Assembly: GCA_023953845.1 (NCBI GenBank)
Contig: JAMLJC010000001.1
Span: 2,862,501 to 2,926,500 of the forward strand
Length of the DNA stretch: 64,000 nt
Direction of reading: 5' to 3'
Source: Rhizobiaceae bacterium
GTDB lineage: Bacteria; Pseudomonadota; Alphaproteobacteria; Rhizobiales; Rhizobiaceae
In this document: positions 36,260 to 43,940 of the stretch, in pieces
How the letters are laid out: every line of letters begins with the position of its first letter
How positions within the stretch are numbered: position 1 is the first letter of the stretch
Notes under the pieces: generated by a model
What the model was told of the DNA's origin: nothing
Database searches by the model: none
The model's input: the letters and a program-made list of their open reading frames with translations, nothing else
Program-made: the position numbers and the translations under genes

Positions 36260-37078
36260 TCAGCTCCGGCCGAGTTCTTCCGAGCGCAAGCGTGCCGCCG
36301 CCACCGCCTCGGTGACCAGCGTCTGTAGGCGGTCGCCGCCCATCAGCACGGAGAGCGCCGCCGCCGTCGTCCCGTTCGGGCTCGTCACCTGCTCGCGCAG
36401 CACGCGCGGCTCCTCGCCGCTCTCGGCCGCGAGGGACGCCGCGCCGAACACCGTCTGCATCGCCAGCAGTTTCGCCGTCTCGGACGGCAGGCCGGCCGAC
36501 TGCGCGGCGGCCGTCAGGCATTCGATGAAGTGGAAGATGTAGGCCGGACCCGATCCCGACACGGCCGTCACCGCGTCCATCAGTTTCTCGTCGTCGATAT
36601 GCGCCACGGCGCCGCTGGTGCCGAGCAGCGCGTCGATGAAATCGAGCGCCGGCCTGGCAACCCGATCGTTGGCATAGACGACCATCATGCCCTTGCCGAT
36701 GGCGGCGGGCGTGTTCGGCATGCAGCGCACGACAGGCGTGTTCCCGCCGAGAATTTCCGTGAGGGTGGCGATCGACGTGCCGGCCGCGATGCTGAGGAAT
36801 GTCGTGCCCTTGTCGGCGAAGCGCTTGTATTCGGCCGTCACGGCGCGGATGACCTGCGGCTTCACCGCTAGGATGATCAGTTCCGGCGCGGCGTCGCTCG
36901 GTAGATCTGCGGCGCTGCCGCCCGTCGCCACGCCAAGCGCCGCAGCGCGGGTCCGCAGGGCGTCGGCAGGTTCGACGACGAAGACTTCCGACGGCGCGAG
37001 ACGGCCGGCCTTCAGCCAGCCCGCGAGCATGGCGTGGCCCATATTGCCGCAACCCACGAGAACCACCTTGATCGCCAT
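36260..37078 (-). CDS. proC: Pyrroline-5-carboxylate reductase
   Basis: 272 residues. Reduces 1-pyrroline-5-carboxylate to proline with NAD(P)H. N-terminal nucleotide motif KVVLVGCGNMGHAMLAGWL, then ELIILAVKPQVIRAV, VVRCMPNTPAAIGKGMMVVY, the C-terminal dimer signature DAVTAVSGSGPAYIFHFIEC and LREQVTSPNGTTAAAL. Length and motifs are normal. It lies between the convergent acyltransferase gene and the O-antigen ligase gene. Confidence 0.96.
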   Translation of the reverse strand: MAIKVVLVGCGNMGHAMLAGWLKAGRLAPSEVFVVEPADALRTRAAALGVATGGSAADLPSDAAPELIILAVKPQVIRAVTAEYKRFADKGTTFLSIAAGTSIATLTEILGGNTPVVRCMPNTPAAIGKGMMVVYANDRVARPALDFIDALLGTSGAVAHIDDEKLMDAVTAVSGSGPAYIFHFIECLTAAAQSAGLPSETAKLLAMQTVFGAASLAAESGEEPRVLREQVTSPNGTTAAALSVLMGGDRLQTLVTEAVAAARLRSEELGRS

Positions 37079-37152
37079 CTCTTCGCTCCAGCTTCACCCC
37101 GATGCGAGCCGTCTAGCGGGTCTGATCGGTCAGGGAAAGATGGAAAGGCCGT

Positions 37153-38481
37153 CTAGCGATCCGAGGAGCCGGGAATGATGCGCCGCGCCACCATCCTCAG
37201 GCCCATCACGCTCATCACGAAGAACAGCCATACCGGATCGACGCGCCGGAAGAAGAAGCTTTCGAGGAAGGCGTTCAGCGCGGTGAACATGAACGTCATC
37301 ATGAAGAAGTCGCCGAGCAGCACGTTTTCCCGGCGCAGCGGCACGCGCAGATAGTCGCGCATGGGCTGGATCAGAAAGGTGACGATGGCGACCGCGAGGG
37401 CGGGCAGACCCATGCCGATGGCGATGTCGATATAGCCGTTATGGCCGTGCACGGAACGCCGCACGTCCCACGCGCGATCGAAGGGATGGTCCGTGGTCGC
37501 GACGGAAATCTTGCCCCAGAAGCTTTCGAGGCCGTAGCCTGTCCATGGCTGCCGGGCGATCATCTCTCCGGCGAACTCCCAGATATAGGTGCGGCCCGTA
37601 TAGGTGAGTTCCGGGAAATAGTGGAGCATGACCGCCTTCACCGGCGGCAGGAACACCATGCCGAACGTGGCTACTCCGGTGCCGACCAGCGCGGCCGTGA
37701 CGAGCGCGACGGTCAGTATGCGCATTCCGAACAGGCCGGGGATCATCACGGCGAGGATGGCAAGCGGCACGAGGCCGGCCGACGTCTTCGATCCCGTATG
37801 CGCGACGAAAAGCATCGCGGTGGCCAGAAGCAGGAGGCCACGGCGCTTCCATCCCCGCCGGTAGAGATAGATGCCGGCGAAGCTGAAGCCGGCCATGACC
37901 GGACCGGCGATGTTCTTGTGCGCGAAGACGCCGCGCCAGAGACCCGCGAACTCCGACTCGATCTCGCCGGCATTGTGCATGGCGACGTTGGGCAGGAGCA
38001 CGAGGCCGGCATAGCTCAGCCCGACGACGATCGCGCCCGCCGTGACGAGCATCGCGGAGAACGCATCGGCGTCGCGCGGCAGCGACAGGATCGCCACGAC
38101 GCTCACCAGTCCGATCAGGGTGAACAGGCCCGCGCGCGCCGCCGAGGAAGGGTCGAGCGCGTGCATGATCGATAGCGCCAGGAAGCCCAGCATCAGCAGC
38201 CACCAGGGACTGAAGAAGATGGCGATGACGCGCGGGTTGACGTAGGTGAGAAGGCCGAAGACGGCGAGGCCGCCGACCATGCTGAAGCCGAGCTGGTTGA
38301 CGATGTCGCCGCCGGAGTCCGGGCCGAGCACCGCGCCCTGCGGCTGGAACGGCCGAAACGATACGAAGATGACCGTCAGCAGGATCGTCGCGATGACCGT
38401 CGGGACGATGCGCGAGTTCAGCGTCCGCGCAAGCCAGGCGCGGTCAGTTCTTCTCAGGCTGGCGGTATTGTTCGTTGGCAT
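37153..38481 (-). CDS. O-antigen ligase/polymerase family protein (Wzy/WaaL-type)
   Basis: 442 residues with roughly ten to twelve membrane helices. The Wzy_C signature lies in the large periplasmic loop: YTGRTYIWEFAGEMIARQPW TGYGLESFW, then VHGHNGYIDIAIGMGLPAL. An earlier segment FAHKNIAGPVMAGFSFA contains the catalytic-type His-Lys-Asn pattern of exopolysaccharide polymerases such as ExoQ. It should polymerise repeat units or ligate the polymer. Its first 38 bases overlap the end of the GT2 gene upstream, so either the start lies further in or the two are tightly coupled. Confidence 0.85.
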   Translation of the reverse strand: MPTNNTASLRRTDRAWLARTLNSRIVPTVIATILLTVIFVSFRPFQPQGAVLGPDSGGDIVNQLGFSMVGGLAVFGLLTYVNPRVIAIFFSPWWLLMLGFLALSIMHALDPSSAARAGLFTLIGLVSVVAILSLPRDADAFSAMLVTAGAIVVGLSYAGLVLLPNVAMHNAGEIESEFAGLWRGVFAHKNIAGPVMAGFSFAGIYLYRRGWKRRGLLLLATAMLFVAHTGSKTSAGLVPLAILAVMIPGLFGMRILTVALVTAALVGTGVATFGMVFLPPVKAVMLHYFPELTYTGRTYIWEFAGEMIARQPWTGYGLESFWGKISVATTDHPFDRAWDVRRSVHGHNGYIDIAIGMGLPALAVAIVTFLIQPMRDYLRVPLRRENVLLGDFFMMTFMFTALNAFLESFFFRRVDPVWLFFVMSVMGLRMVARRIIPGSSDR

Positions 38482-39481
38482 AGCCGAATTCCGCCATGAC
38501 GCGGCCGAGCGCCACGTAGATCGGATAGGCCGCGACCTGCGGCGACCAGGTTTTCAGAAGCCGCAGCGCGGCCCGCAAAGGTGCTGCGCCGAGCAACGCG
38601 AGGCTTTTGGCGAAAACCTTCAGGTTCGCGAACGGCGTGCCGGCGCGGCGCTTCTTCTCGACCAGCGTCGAGATGACGCCGTTGCGCAGGCTGCGCGCCC
38701 TGATCCAGTCGGCCTCCGTGCGTCGTGCCGGAACGGTTTCGCGCACCGGCGCCTCGGCGCACCAGCCGAGCCGGAAGCCCGCCTGCGCTGCGCGGCTGAG
38801 GAAGTCGGAATCGCCGCCCCCCATGAAGTTGAAGCGCAGATCGAGGAAAGGCGGCCCCATGCGCTCCAGCACGTGACGTCCGACGAGCAGATTGCCGGAG
38901 GAGTAGAGCACCGGCACCGCGCCGGTAGCGGAATAGGGCGGCGCGAAGACGGGATGCGCTTCCCAGTGCTGTTGCGCGCGGTCGGCGAAGACCGGCACCT
39001 GCGGGCCGCCGACAATGTCCACGCCGAGCCGTTCGGCGGTCGAGCACATGCGCTCCAGCCAGTGCGGATCGGCGATCTCGTCGTCGTCGATCACCAGCAG
39101 ATGACGGAAGTTCGGGAAGGTGCCGAGCGCGGTTTCCCATCCGGCGTTGTAGGCGCTGCAATTGCCGCGTTCATGCGCGACGATCACCAGCCCCGTCATG
39201 GCGCCGTGCTCGAACAGCGGCGCGGCGGCGGACGCGCCTTCCTGCTTCTCGGCCTCGTTCTCCATGACGATGACGGCGAAGCGGCGCGCGGTGACCTGCG
39301 CCGCCAGCGATGCGAGCGTCTCCAGCACCTGCTGCGGCCGCTTGAAGGTCGGCAGCGTCACCACGGCTTCCATCGCCGTGACATCCATGTGCGGCGTGGC
39401 CGCGACGATGGTGACTGAAGGGGTGCGTTGCAACATGGAGGGCCTGGTTCCGGACATCCGCGAAATAGCATCGGCCGGCAT
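38444..39481 (-). CDS. Glycosyltransferase family 2
   Basis: About 345 residues from ATG 39481. The GT-A nucleotide fold begins at VVTLPTFKRPQQVLETLASL. The donor-site motif follows as HLLVIDDDEIADPHWLE (a DDDE version of the DxD). Acceptor-side NFMGGGDSDFLSRAAQAGFR, a typical ED-like G-D-S-D block, and ETVPARRTEADWIRARSLRN come later. The enzyme adds a sugar in polysaccharide assembly; the sugar is unknown. The first 40 residues are poorly conserved and the start may lie further in (ATG at 39436 or 39358). It precedes the ligase gene on the same strand. Confidence 0.88.
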   Translation of the reverse strand: MPADAISRMSGTRPSMLQRTPSVTIVAATPHMDVTAMEAVVTLPTFKRPQQVLETLASLAAQVTARRFAVIVMENEAEKQEGASAAAPLFEHGAMTGLVIVAHERGNCSAYNAGWETALGTFPNFRHLLVIDDDEIADPHWLERMCSTAERLGVDIVGGPQVPVFADRAQQHWEAHPVFAPPYSATGAVPVLYSSGNLLVGRHVLERMGPPFLDLRFNFMGGGDSDFLSRAAQAGFRLGWCAEAPVRETVPARRTEADWIRARSLRNGVISTLVEKKRRAGTPFANLKVFAKSLALLGAAPLRAALRLLKTWSPQVAAYPIYVALGRVMAEFGYANEQYRQPEKN

Positions 39482-39595
39482 AAGGATTCGTTAAACCTGC
39501 GGTAAAGAATCCTTTGAAAGGCCGCGCCTGACCGGCTTTCGCCTTAAGCAAAGGTTCATGCCGGCTTGCTATCCGGGCATGAACACGGGCAGGCT

Positions 39596-40768
39596 ATGAA
39601 ACTGGTTTTCGCAACGTCGATCGTCCCGGACGGCCGGCAGACCTCCGGATACGAGATCGCCAATGCGGCGATCATCGATGCCCTTCGCCGCGCCGGCGTC
39701 GATGTGACCGTCGTCGGCTTTCTCTGGCCCGGCCGCAAGCCTGCCGATCCCGAAAGCACGATCGTGCTGGGCGCAGTCGATGTGCGCACCGATGCGGCTC
39801 CGCTGCCGACCAGGCTTCGCTGGCTCGGCAAGGCGGTGCTGTCGGGTCTCACTTTCTCATCCGCCAAGCTTCGCGAGGTGACGCCCGCGACCCTGCACGA
39901 GACGCTCTCGGCACTGGAGCCGTTCGACGGCTACGTGCTGAATTCGGTGCAGTTCGCCGGCGCCTTCGAGGAGTGCTTTCGCGACAAGCCGTCGCTTTTC
40001 GTCGCCCACAATGTCGAGCACAAATCGGCGGAGGAGAACGCCTCCGCCTCCGCCAGCATGTTCCAGCGGTTGCTGTTCCAGCGCGAGGCCGGTCTTCTCA
40101 GGCATCTCGAAACCCGCCTCTGCGCGCGGGCGCGATTTGTCTACACGCTGGCCGACGAGGATCGGGCCGCGCTCGGGGTCGCCTCCGACGACCGCTCGGC
40201 GACGCTGCCGCAGGTGACGCGCGCCGCGCCGCCGCCCGCGCCCGCGCCGCGCGACGTCGGTTGCGAGGCCGCGCTGATCGGCACCTGGACGTGGCAGCCG
40301 AACCGCATCGGGCTCGACTGGTTCCTCGGCAAGGTCGTGCCGAATCTGCCCGGCGATTTCCGCATACGAATTGCCGGCAACGTGCCGGCCGGGCTGACGA
40401 GCGAGGCTGCGAATGTGGAGTTCGTGGGCCGCGTTCCGGACGCCACGGACTTCGTGCGCAGCGCCGCCGTCGTGCCGTTGATCAGCACCGCCGGCAGCGG
40501 CGTCCAGCTGAAGACGATCGAGGCCTTCGAACTGGGCCTGCCGACCGTGGCGACGAGGCATTCGCTGCGCGGCATCGACCATATGCCGGCAAACTGCCGC
40601 GTCAGCGACGATCCGCAGGAATTCGCGAGGCTGCTTGTCGAAACCGCGCGTTCCGGGCGGGACGTGGACGGCCGCGACTTCTACGCGCGGCAACGCGAAA
40701 CGCTTGATCTGCGCATCCGGCGCGGGCTGGCGGCGATGGGAGACACAAGGCTGGGGAAGGTTGCTTGA
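39596..40768 (+). CDS. Glycosyltransferase, GT-B fold (GT4/GT1-like)
   Basis: 390 residues. The N-lobe has VFATSIVPDGRQTSGYEIAN and LFVAHNVEHKSAEENA. The C-lobe shows EAALIGTWTWQPNRIGLDWF, RIRIAGNVPAGLTSE, VEFVGRVPDATDFVRSAAVV PLISTAGSGVQLKTIEAFEL (the donor-binding GS-x-x-K-x-x-E-A-x-x region) and GLPTVATRHSLRGID. It transfers a nucleotide-activated sugar to the growing lipid-linked unit. ATG 39596 is chosen since homology begins there. Three transferase-type genes follow it with four-base overlaps. Confidence 0.85.
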   Translation: MKLVFATSIVPDGRQTSGYEIANAAIIDALRRAGVDVTVVGFLWPGRKPADPESTIVLGAVDVRTDAAPLPTRLRWLGKAVLSGLTFSSAKLREVTPATLHETLSALEPFDGYVLNSVQFAGAFEECFRDKPSLFVAHNVEHKSAEENASASASMFQRLLFQREAGLLRHLETRLCARARFVYTLADEDRAALGVASDDRSATLPQVTRAAPPPAPAPRDVGCEAALIGTWTWQPNRIGLDWFLGKVVPNLPGDFRIRIAGNVPAGLTSEAANVEFVGRVPDATDFVRSAAVVPLISTAGSGVQLKTIEAFELGLPTVATRHSLRGIDHMPANCRVSDDPQEFARLLVETARSGRDVDGRDFYARQRETLDLRIRRGLAAMGDTRLGKVA

Positions 40769-41547
40769 ACGCGCACGCCAAACCAGGCCCTGAAATCGTC
40801 GTGCCGCGGCGGATCATCGCCGGCGTGGCCGTCGCCGCGCTCCGTCAGGCCGAGGCGATCGCCCTTTTGCAGCAACGCCTCAAACACAGGCATTTCACCA
40901 GGGTGGGCTTCCTGAACGCCCATATCTCGAACATCGCCTGCGCCGACGGCCGGCTGATGGCGGCGCTTGCCGATTTCCTCGTGCTGCCGGACGGCGTGGG
41001 CGTCGACGTCGCCTCGAAGATTCTTTACGCCGAGCCGTTTCCCGACAATCTGAACGGTACGGATTTCGTCCCGGCGCTGCTGAAGGCCACCGGCCGGAGC
41101 CTGTCCGTGGGGCTGCTTGGCGCCACGCCGGAAAACGTCTCCGGGGCGACGAAGGCGCTGGCAACGATGGCGCCCCAGCACCGCTTCCACCTGATTTCCG
41201 ACGGCTTCTATTCTCCGCTCGACGAGCCGCGCATCCTGGCCGACCTCGCTCGGATCAGGCCTGACATCCTGCTCGTCGCCATGGGCGTGCCGAAGCAGGA
41301 GCTTTTCATCGCCCAGCGCATCATGGCGGAGCACACCACCATGCCTTTCGCGGTCGGCGCGCTGTTCGATTTCCTCTCCGGCGCGGTGCCGCGCGCGCCG
41401 CTCTGGATGCGCGACATGAGGATGGAATGGCTGTTCCGGCTGGCGATAGAGCCGGGCCGCCTCTGGCGCCGCTATATACTCGGCAATCCGGTGTTCCTGA
41501 TCCATGTGATGCGCCAGAAGCTCACCGGCGCCTGGAGCACGCCATGA
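40765..41547 (+). CDS. WecG/TagA/CpsF family glycosyltransferase (GT26)
   Basis: 260 residues. The family block is complete: FLNAHISNIACADGRLMAAL, VLPDGVGVDVASKILYAEPF, PDNLNGTDFVPALL, SVGLLGATPENVSGA, PDILLVAMGVPKQELFIAQR and VGALFDFLSGAVPRAPLWMR. Members transfer N-acetylmannosamine, mannosaminuronate or glucose-type residues to lipid-linked intermediates. The start TTG 40765 overlaps the previous stop (TTGA), so the genes are coupled. Residues Asp in LPDGVGV and the conserved MRxxRMEWLFRL tail are present. Confidence 0.92.
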   Translation: MNAHAKPGPEIVVPRRIIAGVAVAALRQAEAIALLQQRLKHRHFTRVGFLNAHISNIACADGRLMAALADFLVLPDGVGVDVASKILYAEPFPDNLNGTDFVPALLKATGRSLSVGLLGATPENVSGATKALATMAPQHRFHLISDGFYSPLDEPRILADLARIRPDILLVAMGVPKQELFIAQRIMAEHTTMPFAVGALFDFLSGAVPRAPLWMRDMRMEWLFRLAIEPGRLWRRYILGNPVFLIHVMRQKLTGAWSTP

Positions 41548-42476
41548 GCCGGCATTTCGTTCCCGCCGGCCCGCTGGAGGGCATGGAGGCGACAGTTGCA
41601 GCCGGTCATTCCAATGCGCTGGTAACCGCCAGCTACGCACCCGACTTCGAGCGCTGCCGCCTGCTGTGCGAGACGATCGACCGTCACGTGACCGGCTTCG
41701 GGCGTCACTACATCCTTGTCGAAAGCCGCGACGTGGCCTTGTTCCGGCAACTGGAAAACGCGCGGCGCATCGTCGTCGACGAGCGCGACCTGCTGCCGTC
41801 CTGGCTGCGGCCGTTCGACGACCCGACAAGCGGCGGCCGCCGCCGCGTCTGGCTGAGCTGGCGCTCGGCTCCGCTGCGCGGCTGGCACGTCCAGCAACTG
41901 CGGCGCATCGGCATCGCCGCTCATATCGGCGAGGATGCGCTGGTGTTCTGCGATTCCGACGTGGCGTTCCTGAAGGCTTTCGACTGCGCCGCCTTCTGGC
42001 GCGACGGAAAGCTGAGGTTGCTGCGCCGCGACGGCGCGCTGGCGCGACTGGAGACGGGCGACCATGCGGTCTGGTCGCGCAATGCGGGTTTCGTGCTCGG
42101 CATCGACCCCGCGCAGCAATCCGCACACGATTACATCTCGACCGTGATCGCCTGGAAGCGGTCCACCGTGATCGACATGTGCAGGCGCATCGAGGCCGTC
42201 CGGGGCACCGGCTGGGCCGCGGCCATCGCGGCGCGGCGCAAATTCTCCGAATGCCTGATCTACGGGCGCTACGTCGACGAGGTGATCGGCGGCGAGGGGC
42301 ATTTCGCTTCGCCCACCGAGTTCTGCCGCGTTCACTGGACCGGCGGCGCGATGGATGACGGCGAGTTCCGCGCCTTCGTTTCCGGCATGGCGCCAGAGCA
42401 GGTCGCCATCGGCATGCAATCCTTCATCGGCACCGATCTTGAGCGCATCCGCAGGTTGATCGGCGAAAGCGCCTGA
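41544..42476 (+). CDS. DUF6492-type putative glycosyltransferase
   Basis: 310 residues. The pattern LVTASYAPDFERCRLLCETI, HYILVESRDVALF, WLRPFDDPTSGGRRRVWLSW, RGWHVQQLRRIGIA and ALVFCDSDVAFLKAFD (a D-x-D type metal site) resembles a GT-A glycosyltransferase; I recall the family as DUF6492. Later FSECLIYGRYVDEVIGGEGH gives an acidic acceptor-side block. It overlaps the WecG-type gene by four bases and so belongs to the same transcript. The reaction is unknown. Confidence 0.75.
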   Translation: MSRHFVPAGPLEGMEATVAAGHSNALVTASYAPDFERCRLLCETIDRHVTGFGRHYILVESRDVALFRQLENARRIVVDERDLLPSWLRPFDDPTSGGRRRVWLSWRSAPLRGWHVQQLRRIGIAAHIGEDALVFCDSDVAFLKAFDCAAFWRDGKLRLLRRDGALARLETGDHAVWSRNAGFVLGIDPAQQSAHDYISTVIAWKRSTVIDMCRRIEAVRGTGWAAAIAARRKFSECLIYGRYVDEVIGGEGHFASPTEFCRVHWTGGAMDDGEFRAFVSGMAPEQVAIGMQSFIGTDLERIRRLIGESA

Positions 42477-42489
42477 CCGATCCGGCCGC

Positions 42490-43785
42490 TCAGAAGGTTC
42501 GTGCGGGGCGGCCGAGCGCCGCGTAGGTGAAGACGGCCGATGCCAGATAGAGCGTCAGGAAGGCCGCGTTGAGCCACAGGACGAGGCCGTCCGCCGCCAT
42601 CGACGGCTGGATCAGCAGATAGAGCACGAGCGCCTTGATCGCCGCGAGCATGCCGAGGCTGACGATGCGCAGCAAGGTCTGGCCGCGCGCGTAGAGCAGT
42701 TCCGCCTGATATTCGATGAGGTTGCGCAGCCCCGGCACGAACAGCGCCAGCCCGATCAGCGGCGCGGCCTGCGAAACGTTGCGGCCGAGCGCGTTCGGGA
42801 AGAAATGCAGGACGACGGCCATGGCCAGGAGGCCGCATGTGGAGACGGCGAATATGCCGGCTTCGATGCCCGCCTTCCGTGCCAGGCTGCTCAGCATCTC
42901 AGGCGAGCGCATCATTTTCTGCACCAGCATCATGGAGAAGGTGCGCACCGGTATCGCCGTCAGGTCTACCAGCCGCATGACGATGGCGTAGATGCCTGCC
43001 AGCGCCGGCCCGCCGAAAGCGAGCACCAGAAGCTTGTCGAATTCGGACTGGAGATAGAAGAGCACTTCGCTGGCGCCCACCGTGACCGCGTCGCGCATCC
43101 GGCGCCAGTAGAGACGCGGCCGGATGCGTATGCGCTGGCGCGGGTAGGAGGTGACGACGCCAGCCGCCAGCGTCGCGGCGTTGGCGATGAGGTAGAAGAC
43201 GGACCATGTCGCCAGATCGTGAGCCGGCCAGAAGGCGAAGGCGGCGGCGGCGAGCGTCCTGAAGCCTGTCCCGGCGACGACCAGCAGCGCGCCGCGCCCG
43301 AAGCGGCGGATGCCGTTGTTCACGATCACCACCGCCTCGAACGGCCGCCACAGGAGCGCTTCCGCCACGATCACCGTCGCGAATACCGCAAGGGCGAGTT
43401 CCTTCGCGAAGAATATCCCGTATGTCGCGAGCGACGCGGCTGCGAGCAGCGGCAGCGACGCCAGAGACATCAGGAGGAAGCCGCCCGTATAGGTTCCGAT
43501 CAGGCGCGGCTTGACGCTGGCCGCGCGGTAGAGCGGGGATATGAAGCCGAAGGCGAGCAGCCGGGAGAGCATGACGCCGGCCGCGCTCGCCGTCGCGAAC
43601 AGGCCGAAATCCTCGATGGTCAGCGAATTGGCGAGCGCCACGAAGTAGACGAGCGAGAAGACCAGCCGTCCGGCCGAACCGCCGAGCGCCGAGAAATAGC
43701 CGCGCAGAACCTCCCGCCGCTCGGCGATCAGCGTGCCGATCCGGCTCATTGTGCGCGCCGCCGCGGTGTTTGCGACATCGGTCAT
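42490..43785 (-). CDS. Polysaccharide flippase (Wzx/MATE-like)
   Basis: 431 residues with about twelve hydrophobic segments and few charged loops, as in Wzx/RfbX lipid-linked-oligosaccharide flippases. Characteristic stretches: FSLVYFVALANSLTIEDFGL FATASAAGVML, then AEALLWRPFEAVVIVNNGIR, EVLFYLQSEFDKLLVLAFGG PALAGIYAIVMRLVDLTAIP. It would turn the lipid-linked repeat unit to the periplasmic face for the ligase/polymerase. It is convergent with the transferase genes and divergent from the co-polymerase gene; the latter spacing of about 155 bases must hold both promoters. Confidence 0.85.
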   Translation of the reverse strand: MTDVANTAAARTMSRIGTLIAERREVLRGYFSALGGSAGRLVFSLVYFVALANSLTIEDFGLFATASAAGVMLSRLLAFGFISPLYRAASVKPRLIGTYTGGFLLMSLASLPLLAAASLATYGIFFAKELALAVFATVIVAEALLWRPFEAVVIVNNGIRRFGRGALLVVAGTGFRTLAAAAFAFWPAHDLATWSVFYLIANAATLAAGVVTSYPRQRIRIRPRLYWRRMRDAVTVGASEVLFYLQSEFDKLLVLAFGGPALAGIYAIVMRLVDLTAIPVRTFSMMLVQKMMRSPEMLSSLARKAGIEAGIFAVSTCGLLAMAVVLHFFPNALGRNVSQAAPLIGLALFVPGLRNLIEYQAELLYARGQTLLRIVSLGMLAAIKALVLYLLIQPSMAADGLVLWLNAAFLTLYLASAVFTYAALGRPARTF

Positions 43786-43940
43786 GGTCGAAAACCGCCT
43801 ACACCAGAAAGTTTAAGGCGCGGTGTGCGAACACCCGCATTTCGACCGCTCGTTAACCATTTGTTTCCTACGCCTGTTTAGCGTGCCTTAACGAATGGCC
43901 ATCTGAGTCCCGGATGGCGGCATAGCCATTGGCATCCCGG

